Positions 23,425-36,118 are shown, numbered from the stretch's first letter. The stretch is 64,000 nucleotides of DNA from Ariolimax columbianus (GCA_036924085.1 JAVGWX010000012.1:7154478-7218477); one strand, 5' to 3'. The notes: generated by a model from the sequence alone, not told the origin. Numbers and translations are program-made.

Positions 23425-23690
23425 AACATAGGAGCAAGGAAGCGATTGACAAACTGTATAAAGCATTATTTTGACCAAAATTGGAATAGTGTGTACAGGT
23501 GTGGAGTCTTTATCGAATACTATATAAACATGGCTTGACAAGGTACAAAGCTGATAGTTGGATTTCAGAATTACAGTTATGAAGAGAGACTAAGAAAAAC
23601 CGACCAACAGGGTTTAGAAAATAGAAGAATTCGAGGTGATTTAATGGAGGTTTATAAGATACTAAAAGCTTCTTTTCTTATTTACAAATA
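23425..23690 (+). pseudogene. CR1-like LINE thumb fragment
   Basis: Reads KHRSKEAIDKLYKALF, then TKLIVGFQNYSYEERLRKT in the frames used by the better copy at 24,840-25,040. Interrupted by stops. Confidence 0.6.
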
Positions 23691-23699
23691 AACAAAGAA

Positions 23700-25375
23700 G
23701 GAAAGACAAAGTAGGCCCTCTCATAGAAAATTCAGGGACAAATAATAAGTGATAATAGAGAGGCAGCTAATCTACTCAATCAGTACTTTGGCACAGTCTA
23801 AACAAAAAAAAGACTGGTCCAAGATCCCAGAGCCTATATATATCTTTTAAAGAGAAATGGCTACAGTAGGATTAAGATCGATCTGTATTTCAGAGGAAAT
23901 AGTTTTTTTTTAAAAATTGAAGAGGTTTAAAGTGGATACATTTCCAGGTCAAGATGGTATTCATCCAAAATTGCTGTATGAAATTAGAGACCAACTAGCA
24001 AAACCATTGGCTATATAATGTTCTCAATCACTTGCAAAAGGGATTGTTCCACGGGATTGGAAAGATGCAAGTGTGATTCCCCTATTCAAAGAGGGCAAAA
24101 AGTCAGATCTAGCAAATTATAGATCGGTGAGTTTAACGAGCATAGTCAATAATCAAAGAAAACACTGTACTGCATTTATACGTTTAATCAAATCAGAAAT
24201 AGTCAGTATGGGTCTACTAGAGAGAGATCGTGCTTAACAAATCTATTAGAATTCATGGAGGAGGTTACTAAAATGATAGATAAAGCGGAGCCAGTGGATG
24301 CTATTTATCTTGATTGTGCAAAGGCCTTTGATAGAGTACCTCATCAAAGATTGAAAATTAGTTAACGGGAAGAAGGTAGAGGGTGGGCATAAATAAGGAG
24401 TACTCTGAGTGATGTGAAGTGAAAAGTGGAATGCCACATGGCTCGGTTTTGGGACCAATTTTGTTCTTGATATATATATATATAAATGATTTGGACATTG
24501 ATATGCGATCCATCATTGCAAAATTTGCTGATGACACAAAATTATGCAGTAGTGTCTCATTTAAAGCAGATGTGGATATATTGAGTTCGGATTTCGATAA
24601 AATTCAAGAATTGTCTGTAAGCTGGCAAATGGAGTTTAACGTAGATAAATGTACAGTCATTCACATGGGTAGATCCAATATGGAACATACTTACATAATG
24701 GGAGAGAACAGTATTAGAAAGAAAGATCAGGAAAGCGACATAAAGGTTCAAATGGATCACACAGGTAAGGTGAGTGAGCAAGTTCAGGTAGAACTGAAAA
24801 AAGCAAATGCAATGTTAGGTATGATAAAAAGAAATATTAAACATAGGAGTAAGGAAGGGATAGTCAAACTGTATAAAGCATTAGTTAAACTTAGATTGGA
24901 GTACTGTGTACATGTGTGAAGTCCTTATCATAGAGGGGATATACACATGCTGGAAAGAATACAAAAACGAGCGACAAAGCTGATAGTGGGATTCCAAGAT
25001 TACAGTTATGAGGAAAGACTCCGAAAAACCGGCCTATACTTTCTAGAAAAGAGAAGAATTTGAGTGATTTAATACAGTTTTATAAGATGATTAGAGGAAC
25101 GGATAAATTAGACTATAACAATTTTTTTTTTTAAATACAGCCATCCCAAGAACAAGAGGGCATAGCTACAAATTAACTAAAGATAGTTCCAGATTAGATA
25201 TTAGGAAATATATGTTTAGACAGAGAGTGGTTAGTGCTTGGAATGCAATGTCATTTAAGAATAAATTGGATGTGGATAGCTTTTAGAGCAAGCTAATGTA
25301 AATTAAACTGGTTGTATATAGACTCTGCAGAGTATTCTAAGCCAGTATATAAAGACGTTAAATTAAGATAATCAA
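23700..25375 (+). pseudogene. CR1-like LINE reverse transcriptase, best copy in window
   Basis: RT fingers are decayed (PGQDGIHPKLL at about 23,950, ERSCLTNLLEFMEEVTKMID at about 24,220-24,280). DAIYLDCAKAFDRVPHQRL lies at 24,300-24,355. The open frame at 24,419-24,919 holds MPHGSVLGPILFLIYI, NDLDIDMRSIIAKFADDTKL (FADD intact), LSVSWQMEFNVDKCTVIHMG and IVKLYKALVKLRLEYCVHV. The C-terminal part continues to about 25,290 with frame changes, then a 3' untranslated stretch. No endonuclease is attached. The CR1 branch is inferred from wording (DRVPH, GSVLGP, FADDTK). Confidence 0.8.
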
Positions 25376-25530
25376 AGGAAAGGACAAATGAGTTAGACTA
25401 TAACAAGTTGTTTTTTTTCCAAATAGAACGACCTACAAAAAACAAGAGGGCATAGCTACAAATTAACTAAAGGAAAGTCCAGATTAGATATTATGACATA
25501 TTTTTTTAGTCAAAGAGTGTTGAATGTACC
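25376..25530 (+). pseudogene. Second CR1-like 3' fragment in tandem
   Basis: Repeats the final section of the preceding element (from agactataaca through agattagatatta and agtcaaagagtg), so a partial copy lies directly after it. Confidence 0.65.
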
Positions 25531-27160
25531 TTTAGCACGCTGCGAAATGTTTTTGAAAATTTTTCTGAACTTTAAATTTTGCTTTGGTAGTTGACTTTCA
25601 AAAATTGTAACTTGTTTCTTGGTCAATAAATATGATTTTCTTGTGCGTAGAGACATACATGAATAAAGAAGTTGTTGATGTTTATATTTTTTGTGTGTAT
25701 TTGTAAGTTTCTGAGATACAAGAAGATGAATGTGAAATGTTTAGAAAAAATAAAAATTGTTGAACTTTCCAGGCTAGTCTTAGTGTAACTGTTCCCGCCG
25801 GAGCAAGAGAGTTTAGGACAGGGGTGATGTGGCTGCTGATAACAAAGGTACCTGAACATATTAAAAGCTTAAAGCTACCTGAATGCGTGTCAAGGTCACT
25901 CACCGTCTCAACAAAGAAAAACAGAGTTGGGACAAAGAATGTGTACAGGTAGGAGCTGACCACTGGCGTTCCGATTTGGGTAGTGGGAGAATGAGGGACA
26001 TACGTTTTGGCAGCGGAGCCTGCTGCGATAGATGAGTGACAGGTGTGCAAAGTATTTCGTTCCAATAACGACTGAAAAGAGCCATTCTCCTAGATCCATT
26101 AGTCAGCTCTGATCTTGCTTTAGTGTATATAACTCGAGACAAAGTTTAGCTCAGCAGGCAGGATGAGAGGAGATGAGAGCGATTGAGAGAGAGAGATAGA
26201 GAGAGACTGAATTTAGAGAGTATGTTTAACTCACCTATTTAGATAGATGAGCGATTGATAGACTGTTGTACGAATGTTAGTGATAGAACAGGATCGCTCA
26301 TAGGTGTGTGAGTGTTGTATTAATAGATAACCTGAACGAGTGTGTAAGCAGGATACATTGTGAACGAGGTATGTCCAGATCGCCCGCCTGAGGGGATTTG
26401 AGTGAGGAAAGGTTTTTGATAAGGTGTAATGAGGATGCAGTTAATGAGATGTATGTGTGATGTGTGTGGGCATTAGAACTGGGTAATGATAGTTAGGAAT
26501 TCCATCAGGAGCTAATGCTTACAATTCCTGCTTTAGTTAATATGTAAATTAACATATATATATAATATAGGAATATTTAGTTAAGATGATATGTATTGTA
26601 TTGTGTTTGTAATTTCACTACTCATTTTTCTGGTATGAGTATTATATAATAAATATGTCATCTGCTTTGTGCTATATTATTTTCAGTGTGTGTTAATGAT
26701 GATGTGGATGAGTGCGATAATGTTCTAAGTTAGAATAACCCTAGGGCAAACAGTAGGATCTGCTACATTAGTCGCTCCAATAGAAATCCATGGAAACCAC
26801 AACAAAGTATCGATACTGTGTTTATAATATCGGCACTAGTGTTAGTTTCCAATCCAAGCCTAGTTATTAAGATCTAACAAAAAACAACATAAACAGATCT
26901 ACCCGATAAAGATCCTTCCCAACAACATACTTCACCTTTCCCCAAAATGTCGGGCAGCTCTAATCGGCGAAATGAGAAAATAAATTGTTCACAATCCATT
27001 TGTAATCTAACATACGATAATGTTACAGGTTAAAAAAGCGTTTTTAGATGGACGTGACGTATTCAGCAGTAAAAAATGGCTATTGGTAGGGACTCCGTAC
27101 TTAGTAAAAAAAATTAATTAATTTTTTCAAAAATGTTATTGTTATCTTTAGCTGTGGTAG
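25531..27160. other. No recognisable gene
   Basis: About 1.6 kb with no recognised repeat or gene. A short GAGA-rich patch is at 26,165-26,215. Minus-strand frames at 25,682-26,142 show no known domain. Confidence 0.45.
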
Positions 27161-27164
27161 ACAG

Positions 27165-27326
27165 TCTCCGGAGTGCTAAAGGTTGCATTGGCACAGGAAG
27201 TAGTGGAAAGGGGTGGGGGGGGGGCAATTAATGCATTTAAGAATAGATTGTATGAGCAAAGCTTTTAGAACAAGAAAATATGAATGCAACTGGTTGTATA
27301 CAGACTCTGAAGAGTCATATAAACAA
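27165..27326 (+). pseudogene. CR1-like 3' end, target of a SINE
   Basis: Resembles the CR1 tail at 25,230-25,375, including aatgcatttaagaatagatt and ggttgtatacagactctg. Its last bases (agtataaagacgttaa) reappear at 27,597-27,613 after the SINE, so the SINE split it. Confidence 0.7.
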
Positions 27327-27590
27327 GTGGGGACGGCGTGGCCTAATGGTTGTGGCACGGCTGACAACCCTAAGGTGCTGGGCTCAATTCCCATCACAGC
27401 ACCGGCCGTTATCCTGAGGAAGCAACCATTAGAATATGCAGGAGGAAGGAGACTCTTACATAAAATGAATGCCGAAATCAGATGCACTGGACCGACAAGC
27501 GCAACAATAAAAACCGCATTGCAACGCACACCGCCTTGGGGAATTCAAACAAATAAGGCAAACTCAAATTAAAAAAACAAAAAAACAAAA
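27327..27590 (+). mobile_element. tRNA-derived SINE
   Basis: The first 75 bases look like a decayed tRNA with split Pol III promoter boxes and a CCA-proximal stem remnant. A central region follows (gaggaagcaacc, cttacataaaatg, gaaatcagatgcactg, cattgcaacgcac), then an A-rich end near 27,571-27,590. The part from about 27,430 on is found in reverse complement at 36,860-37,015, showing a family. The central words gaaatcRgatgcac and gtgcaacg also occur in the LINE leader at 39,979-40,048 and 45,970-46,031. Flanks come from one CR1 copy; the exact duplication is unclear. It is SINE-like RNA, not a functional tRNA. Confidence 0.85.
27339..27391 (+). promoter_or_regulatory. Pol III A box and B box of the SINE
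   Basis: A box tggcctaatgg (27,339-27,349) and B box ggctcaattcc (27,381-27,391), about 31 bases apart, match the internal promoter consensus of tRNA genes with minor changes (B box ggTTCGAntcc). Confidence 0.75.
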
Positions 27591-27659
27591 CATAACAGTA
27601 TAAAGACGTTAAGTAACGTTACCGTTATTCTAAAATTTAAAGACTGCATTAAAAAAAAA

Positions 27660-27990
27660 ATATTCGACATTTCTCAGGCATTCGTTAATCGTAAAACATA
27701 CGGAAGAATAAAGCTTGTAAACGCTAGCAATGTGGTGATACTGTAGGATGCAAAGACTGAGATTGACAGAAGGGAGATATAATGACAATCTCTTTACTGA
27801 GGAAGTTGCACAAAGACACTTATTGCAAATGATGAAACAACGAAGATTGCGTTGGCTGGGGTACCATATTCCACCGAATATTTTAGGGGGCAAGACAAAT
27901 GTTGTTGCTGTTGTTAGCATAATGGGGAGACATGCTTAGACGACGTTACAACCACTTTCTGAACTGATCAAACATGATGGTTGTGATGTT
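27660..27990 (+). pseudogene. RTE-like C-terminal scrap and monomer of the 53-bp repeat
   Basis: Contains LLQMMKQRRLRWLGYHIPPN (27,810-27,870), resembling the W-GH motif of RTE C-termini. At about 27,920-27,972 it includes a single diverged unit of the 53-bp repeat found in tandem at 29,990-30,630. The same RRLRWLG-type sequence (caacgaatattgcgttggct) precedes that array at 29,893, so the two sites share an ancestor. Confidence 0.6.
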
Positions 27991-28009
27991 GTTATCCTGT
28001 AGCTGCTGA

Positions 28010-29810
28010 GCCAGCCTGCTTTTGGCAACCCAATGTCATTCTAATATAAATATAGAGTGTTCTTTAGTTGTTTCACTGCTCTGTACAGCGTGTTGGTAAT
28101 TGTCGGCAGTTCTTGTGAGAATCTTTTCCTCATGTTCGCAAGCGCCTTCACTTCAATGAGTAGATGTCAAACTGTTTCATCAGGATGAGAGCAATGCCTG
28201 CACATGGGCAGGTGATGGGGATTGGTGCGGTTTAAGTGGCTATTGACTCTGGTATGTCCTGTTTGAAACTGAAAGATGAGACTTTGATCTCTTCTATGTA
28301 GTTTATTTATGTCATCGTTACTTTTTGGCCGTGACATTAGACTAAATACACTGCGACCTGTTGTTCCCGTCGCCCACCTGTTCATCCAGATTTCCCGAGT
28401 TTTATTCTATATAGTTCGTTTTACTGTGTGGTTACTGTAGGGTCTATCCAATTGTTGTTTGGAGGCTCCTATTTTTGCCAAACTGTCTGTGATCTCGTTC
28501 CCTAGTAGTTAACTGTGTCCAGGGATCCATTGCAAGGTGACTTGTATCCCGTGGGCAGTGATGATGTTGTTAATCGCACTCCCCACCAAGAATATCTCCT
28601 TTTCTTTGTAGGGGGTATTCTTGATGTCTCTAAAAATCACAGTGTCCATTGGCATCATTTCGCCCAAGTCCAGCTGTTGGGGCAAAATCTCAACTGCTGT
28701 TTTTATAGCCTCGGCCTCCGCTTCATCTTTTCTAACGGTTTTCGGCGCATGAATCACAAAACTCGAATATGGACCCATCCGGGTGTTTCATATGGATACC
28801 ATACCCTGCAAAAGAGGTAGATTTGAATGCTGATCCATCCATTTAGACCATGACTGCCGATTTTGGGTGGCTAGAAACTGTTTCTAAGGCACATGTCATC
28901 AGGATATTAGACGTAGTCTCCTTGGTGGCTGCTTTTTCTGTCACGTGTGTTTTTATGACTGACAGACAAAGATTTTCCCAATGGGGAAGTCCATAAAACC
29001 TATTTTCAGTTTCTCTCTTCTCTAGTAGATGGTGAATATGGCTTTCCTCTCCTGCTACATCCAGTACGGATAATTGCTTCAATCTTCTTTTTTGCTTCCA
29101 AGTGTCTATTTGTACCCTATTTGGATGGACATTTTCTTGTCTCTTGTATGTCTCCACCGTTTCAGTCAGTGCTCCCTTTCTCTTGATATCTAATTTGGCC
29201 TCTATCTCGCACGCCGCTGTAGGTGTTGATCGAATCCCCCCCCCCCCCCCCCCGACAAATTAGTCTGAGAGCTTGATTCTGCACCCGATCAATAGATGAT
29301 ATGTTATTTGTACTCACAGTGGTCTGTATAGGAGGGCTGTAGTCCATCACCGGTCGTACACAACCAAGGTATAGTTGCCGAAGAGTTTGTTTATCAGTTC
29401 CCCAGTTTGTACTAGCAAGTCTTTTGATTAGGTTTAAACGCTTGGTTGCTTTACTTCTAACATTCCAGATGTGGATGCCAAATTTTAACTGTCTGTCGAT
29501 TGTTACTCCCAGATAAACTGGGGTATCGTCTTTTACTAGTAATTCCCTATTCATTTTGATGTTAATGGATCTATGTGCTTCTTTATTACTGTGGGATAAG
29601 ATGATGTATATGGTCTTCTGTAAATTTATCTTTAGTTTCCACAGTTCGCAGTATAATGACATTGTTAGTAGTGCTCTGCTGATCTTGGCTTTTCCCAAAA
29701 AGGGATACTTCTTGGTGGTCAAATGGCGAGATCATATGCTTAGTGAGGTCATTTATGTAGATGAGGAAAAGAGTGCAGCTTAGAGAAGAGACATGTGGCA
29801 TTCATTCTTC
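28010..29810 (-). pseudogene. I-like LINE, RT to RNase H, decayed
   Basis: Minus-strand RT: LSCTLFLIYINDLTKHM (29,586-29,801), LKINLQKTIYIILSHSN and DTPVYLGVTIDRQLKF, LASTNWGTDKQTLRQLYLGC (29,162-29,722). A linker at 28,843-29,157 reads ENRFYGLPHWENLCLSV. RNase H: EAEAEAIKTAVEIL and VTLQWIPGHS followed by a stop, then GNEI and AKIGA (28,450-28,780). The C-terminal part is FQFQTGHTRVNSHLNRTNPH and CRHCSHPDETV. The RT active box is not recognisable. It is related to, but distinct from, family A and the element at 775-2968. Confidence 0.75.
29236..29253. repeat. 18-base C homopolymer
   Basis: A run of C (G on the LINE coding strand) inside the RT remnant. It may be real or a sequencing-length artefact. 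Confidence 0.85.
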
Positions 29811-29989
29811 TAACGTTCATTTACTTTATGTTGCGAATGCGAAGTTGATATCCATGGTTCTGTTGGTCAGGAGGCTTGTATCCATTTGATACAACAACGA
29901 ATATTGCGTTGGCTGGGGTACTATGTGATACACGGAAGTCCTCTGCCGAATATTTTAGGGGGCAAAACATATTCATGTTTCTGTCGTTG

Positions 29990-30630
29990 GCAAAATGGTG
30001 AGACATGCTCAGACAACGTTACACCCAGTTTCTGAACTGATCAAAAAATGGTGAGACATGCTCAGACAACGTTACAACCAGTTTCTGAACATATCAAAAA
30101 ATGGTGAGACATGCTCAGACAACGTTACACCCAGTTTCTGAACTGTTCAAAAAATGGTGAGACATGCTCAGACAACGTTACACCCAGTTTCTGAACTGAT
30201 CAAAAAATGGTGAGACATGCTCAGACAACGTTACACCCAGTTTCTGAACTGATCAAAAAATGGTGAGACATGCTCAGACAACGTTACACCCAGTTTCTGA
30301 ACTGATCAAAAAATGGTGAGACATGCTCAGACAACGTTACAACCAGTTTCTGAACATATCAAAAAATGGTGAGACATGCTCAGACAACGTTACACCCAGT
30401 TTCTGAACTGATCGAAAAATGGTGAGACATGCTCAGACAACGTTACAACCAGTTTATGAACTGTTCAAAAATGGTGAGACATGCTCAGACAACGTTACAC
30501 CCAGTTTCTGAACTGATCAAAAAATGGTGAGACATGCTCAGACAACGTTACAACCAGTTTATGAACTGTTCAAAAATGGTGAGACATGCTCAGACAACGT
30601 TACACCCAGTTTCTGAACTGATCAAAAAAT
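29990..30630. repeat. 53-bp tandem array, about 12 units
   Basis: The unit contains tggtgagacatgctcagaca and acgttacacccagtttctga; starts are spaced 53 (sometimes 52) bases, for example 29,996 and 30,049. Variants alternate acaacc/acaccc and gatc/gttc/atatc. A single diverged unit sits at about 27,920, the likely seed. Confidence 0.95.
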
Positions 30631-31364
30631 GAGTATTGTGATGAGAACGACACGTTTTATGCTGAAATCTTTCGCCTCTGAATGTTACCGTCCAAAATTT
30701 TAAAAAAAAGCACGAACGATTGCACTTAGTAAGAAAAATATATCCAGGATTGCCATTTTTCAAGCGTCTAGTTATGTTTAGCAATTGTTCATTAAACAAA
30801 TCTGGCAAAATTTCCTGTACACTAAAGCAAGCAGACGTAAGTTGGCGTTCAATTAAAAGAAAAATCTTAATAAGCTATTTAAGAATGTTTCCCCCAGACC
30901 ATACTTAACAAGTTATCATTCTAATACGAATAACAAGTAAGAATGCTGTTGATTACACAAAATCCCTTATGTAGGCTTTATATAATACGGTAACCGCAAC
31001 TTTAACCACTCCCACTGACTATGACTTTCTTACAAAAAAGAAGAAACGGTAGACCTCCACTCTGTTCAATCAGTCTCATTACACAGTTAATTTACCATTA
31101 CACTATAGGCTTAAAATAAAACCTATATGAACATTAAACAACGAATATATCACTCACAGAATAGACCATTTAAGAAAGTAACCTAAACATCAGACATCAC
31201 CAGTTTTGTCAATACGAAGCAAATAAGAATGCCAGCAGTTGCCTAAAACAATCATTCGGTAGACTTAATAGTATATTATACTATTCGACACATGGATATT
31301 CAATTGTTTTGATATATTGATTAAATAAAAGGTTTACCATTTCTTGCCATGAAGTGATCAATTT
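30631..31364. other. No recognisable gene
   Basis: AT-rich sequence with no convincing coding or repeat signature. Confidence 0.45.
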
Positions 31365-31575
31365 TTGCAAAGGCCTTTGATAGAGTACCTCATCATAGAT
31401 TGTTCAGTAAGAAGTTGAAATCATAGGTAAAAGATAGCCAAGTTGGTAAATGGAAACCGAAAGAAACCCCACAAATATGTTTATCGGGAGGAGTGTAGAG
31501 ATTGGTCATATATAACGATTAATGATTTCTCTGAGGGGTGTGAGTTATAATGTGGAGTGCCACGGGGCTGAATAT
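31365..31575 (+). pseudogene. CR1-like RT fragment
   Basis: Reads AKAFDRVPHHRLFSKKLKS, then decayed frames ending in SATGL (SGVPQG in intact RTs). Same wording as the copy at 24,310-24,450. Confidence 0.65.
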
Positions 31576-32084
31576 TTAAAAGCAAAAGGACATTACATGT
31601 TCATTGATTGTCCGGTTATTTGCAACAACAATCCTTCATGGTTAGTATTGTTCATCTACCAGATGTGTTATAAGAGGTAGCAAAGAGAAGGTTGGGCTTA
31701 TGCAAACTGTCTCATCCTGTTTACATTTATTTTAAGTCACCTAAGCTTCAAAAATGATGGACAAGTTGACTAAAATGATAAACTAATATTTGTCCATGAT
31801 AGATGCATGTACTCATAGGTCATCTGTGGATAGGTAGGCTATAACACAGAAGATAAAATCAGTTATCGGAAAGCCATCATAAATTAATAGAGAAGCTGAA
31901 GGCAGCACTAGATAAAGTAAAGATTGACAAAACAGCTGTGCATGATAGTATAACTAATACCAGAAATACTAAAGTACATGAAAATTGCAGATAAACAGTT
32001 GTTTCTGAAGATGCTTTTTCCAGCCAGGGAGTACAAGGCTATACCAAATGAGTGCAAGATGGATAGCCACCATTATACTAATTT
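31576..32084. other. No recognisable gene
   Basis: Nothing identified. Confidence 0.4.
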
Positions 32085-35000
32085 TTTGTGTGTATGAGAT
32101 ACTAGGTCTCCTGTGTTTTGTATGAGATAATAGGTCTGCTGTGTTTTGTATGAGATAATAGGTCTAGTGTGTTATGTATAAGATACTATGTCCAGTGTGT
32201 TTTATATAAGATACTATGTTCAGTGTGTTTTGTATGAGATACTATGTCCAGTGTGTTTCATATGAGATACTATGTCCAGTGTGTTTTGTATGAGATACTA
32301 GGTCTAGTGTGTTTTGTATGAGATACTAGGTCTAGTGTATTTTGTATGAGATACTAGGTCTGGTGTGTTTTGTATGAGATACTAGGTCTAGTGTGTTTTG
32401 TATGAGATACTAGGTCTGGTGTGTTTTGTATGAGATACTACGTCTAGCGTGTTTTGTATGAGATACTAGGTCTGGTTTTTTGTATGAGATACTAGGTCCA
32501 GTGTGTTTTATATGAGATACTATGTCCAGTGTTTTGTATGAGATACTAGGTCTAGTGTGTTTTATATGAGATACTATGTCCAGTGTGTTTTATATGAGAT
32601 ACTATGTCCAGTGTGTATTGTATGAGATACTAGGTCTAGTGTGTTTTATATGAGAAAATATGTCCAGTGTGTTTAATGTGAGATACTAGGTCTAGTGTGT
32701 TTTGTATGAGATAATATGTCCAGTGTGTTTTATATGAGATACTAGGTCCAGTGTGTTTTGTATGGGATACTAGGTCTAGTGTGTTTTATATGAGATACTA
32801 GGTCCAGTGTGTATTGTATGAGATACTAGGTCTAGTGTGTTTTATATGAGATAATATGTTCAGTGTGTTTTATGTGAGATACTAGGTCTAGTGTGTTTTG
32901 AATGAGATAATATGTCCAGTGTGTTTTATATGAGATACTAGGTCCAGTGTGTTTTGTATGGGATACTAGGTCTAGTGTGTTTTATATGAGATACGAGGTC
33001 TAGTGTGTGTTGTATGAGATACGATGTCTAATGTGTTTTGTATGAGATACTAGGTCTTGTGTTTTGTATGAGATACTAGGTCTGGTGTTTTGTATGAGAT
33101 ACTAGCTCTGGTGTATTTTGTATAAGATACGAAGTATGGTGTGTTTTGTATGATGTACTACGTCTGGTGTTTTTCGAATGAGATATTAGGTCTGGTGTGT
33201 TTTGTATGAGATACTAGTTCTGGTGTGTTTTGTAGGAGATAATAGGTCTGCTGTGTTTTGTATGAGATACTAGATCGGGTGTGTTCTGTATATGATACGA
33301 AGTCTGGAGTGTTTTGTATTAGATACGTGGTCTAGAGTATTTTGTATGAGATACTAGGTCCGGTGTGTTTTGTATGAGATACAAGGTCTAGAGTGTTTTG
33401 TATGAAATACGATGTCTAGTGTGTTTTGTATGAGATACTAGGTCTTGTGTTTTGTATGAGATACTAGGTCTGGTGTTTTGTATGAGATACTAGGTCTGGT
33501 GTATTTTGTATAAGATACGAAGTATGTTGTGTTTTGAATGATGTACTACGTCTGGTGTTTTTCGAATGAGATGTTAGGTCTGGTGTGTTTTGTATGAGAT
33601 ACTAGTTCTGGTGTGTTTTGTTGAGATAATAGGTCTGGTGTAGTTTGTATGATATACTAGGTCTGGTGTGTTTTGTATGATCTACTAGATATGGTGTGTT
33701 TTTAAATGATATACTTGGTGTAGTGCGTTTTATATGAGATATTAGGTCTGGTTTGTTTTGTATGAGATACCAGGTTCAGTGTGTTTTTGTATGAGATACG
33801 AAGTCTAGTGTGTTTTGTATGAGATACTAGGTCCAGAGTGTTTTTGTATGAGATACTAGGTCTGGTGTGTTTTGTATTAGATAAGAGGTCTAGTGTGTTT
33901 TATATGAGATACTAGGTCTAGTGTGTTTCATTTGAGATGCTAGGACCTGTGTGTTTTTTATGAGATACGAGTTCTAGTGTTTTGTATGAGATACGAGGTC
34001 TTGTGTGTTTTGTATGAGATACTACGTCTAGTATCTTTTGTATGAGCTAATAGGTCCATAGTGTTTTTGTATGAGATACTAGGTTTGGTGTGTTTTGTAT
34101 GAGATACTGGGTCCAGTGTGTTTTGTGTGAGATACTAGGTCCGGTGTTTCGTATGAGATACGAGGTCTAGTGTGTTTTGTATGTGATACTCAGTCTAGAT
34201 TGTTTTATATGAGATACGAGGTCTAGTGTGTTTAGTATGAGATACTATGTCTCGTCTGTTTTGCATGAGATACGAGGTCTAGTGTGTTTTGTACGAGATA
34301 CGAGGTCTAGTGTGTTTTATATGAGATACTAGGCCTAGTGTGTTTTGTATGAGATACAAGGTCTGGTGTGTTTTGTATAAGATATTAGGTCTAGTGTGGG
34401 TTAAATGAGATACTAGGTCTAGTGTGTTTTGTAGGAGATACGAGGTCTGGTATGTTGTGTGAATGAAATACGAGGTCTAGTGTGTTTTGTATGAGATACT
34501 AGGTCTGGTGTGTTTTAAATGAGATACTAGGTCTAGTGTATTTTATATGAGATACGAGGTCTAGTGTGTTTTGAAGGAGATACGAGGTCTAGTATGTTTT
34601 GTATGAGATACTAGGTACAGAGTGTTTTTGTATGAGATACTAGGTCGTGTGTGTTGTGTATGAGATACTAGGTCCAGAGTGAGTTTGTATGAGATACTAA
34701 TGCTAGTGTGTTTTGTATGAGACACTAGGTCTAGTGTGTTTTGTATGAGATACTAGGTAGAGGTAGTTTTGTATGATATACTAGGTCTAGTGTGTTTTGT
34801 ATGAGATACTAGGTCTAGAGTGTTTTGTATGAGATACTAGGTCTAGTGTGTTTAATATGAGATACTATGTCTAGTGTGTTTTGTATGAGATACTAGGTCT
34901 AGTGTGTTTTATATGATATATTAGGTCTAGTGTGTTTTATATGAGATACTAGGTATAGTGTGTTTTGTATGAGATTCTAGGTCTAGTGTCTTTTGTATGA

Positions 35001-35216
35001 GATACTAGGTCTAGTGTGTTTTGTATGAGATACTAGGTCTAGTGTGTTTTGAATGAGATACTAGGTCTAGTGTGTTTTGTATGAGATACTAGGTCTAGTG
35101 TGTTTTGTATGAGATACTAGGTCTATTGTATTTTGTATGAGATACTAGGTCTAGTGTGTTTTGTATGAGATACTAGGTCTAGTGTGTTTTATATGAGATA
35201 CTAGGTCTAGAGTGTG
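32085..35216. repeat. 28-bp satellite, about 110 units
   Basis: Core words tatgagatactaggtctag and tgtgttttg, period 28. Units are most diverse in the middle (32,900-34,100) and most uniform toward 34,800-35,215, where taggtctagtgtgttttgta repeats almost without change. Occasional units lack a few bases. No coding function. Confidence 0.95.
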
Positions 35217-35615
35217 TTTGCCTGTGGAAACATCTTCAACATGTTGAATCAAAAAAGTATCCATTATACACTCATAAATGCTTTTGACTCGACTACTGCT
35301 TCTGCCGTTTCCCATTTTATTTCTAGAAATTTGAAATCCTCTATCAATAATATCCAACCTTCATTTGCCTTTCCATGCTACTTTTCTTCGTATCTTTTAC
35401 TTGATGTACATCTGCAACATACACTATCCACTTTTTTATATTTTGTTATCCGCTTTGTATTTCTTCTAATACACTTTGATACAATCACCGTTGAATAACT
35501 CAATCAAACAATTAGGTAGTGATATTGTTGCTACAAAGATTATATTATTTGGTATGGATAACACAGGAAATTTAGAATAATCGGAGAAATGCTATGTTAA
35601 TTCTAATAAGAAAAC
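35217..35615. other. No recognisable gene
   Basis: AT-rich; a 94-codon frame at 35,214-35,498 resembles nothing I know. Confidence 0.4.
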
Positions 35616-35619
35616 AAGG

Positions 35620-36060
35620 GTAGTAAAAAAGATTACAAAATACAGAGGATTATCGCTCTTGAGCCACACTAGGAAAGTGTTTTGTGAAATCTGGGAACAA
35701 AATATTTCGTTACATAATCGAACCACAACTCACCGGACGGGGGTAGTAGAAAGAACAGATTACAACACGAACTTCAACCAAGAAGAAAACTGTGTTCATG
35801 AACATATCTAGACAAGAAGGAGAAACTAATGTCTTTCTTGAACTGCAGCAAATCAGTTGAAAGATGTCACATATTTAGGTAGCACGTTATCAACAGACGT
35901 AAGAATCGCAGTAGAAACCAAACAAAGATGCAATAAAGCACATGAGATTATTGGACAATTAACCCCGATATTTTGCTGCAAGCACGTGACAATAACTACC
36001 AGAAGAGCCTTACAACACGATCATCGTTCCGACACTTTCAATGTCAGAACCGAACACTAA
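35620..36060 (+). pseudogene. RTE-type RT fragment
   Basis: Includes KITKYRGLSLLSHTRKV (fingers, 35,620-35,680) and QLKDVTYLGSTLSTDVRI with QRCNKAHEIIGQLTPIF (thumb, 35,850-35,970). The palm between them is missing, so this is an internally deleted scrap. Confidence 0.6.
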
Positions 36061-36118
36061 CATTCATTGGACAATGACGAGCCGTAACAACAGACATGAA
36101 ATGTCTGCGACAAATATT

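Noticed and set aside
26165..26215. GAGA-rich patch as a promoter element
   Set aside because: A simple repeat with no gene downstream; no support beyond composition.
27327..27400. Functional tRNA gene
   Set aside because: The B box and arms are altered, the cloverleaf does not close well, and the sequence continues as a SINE.
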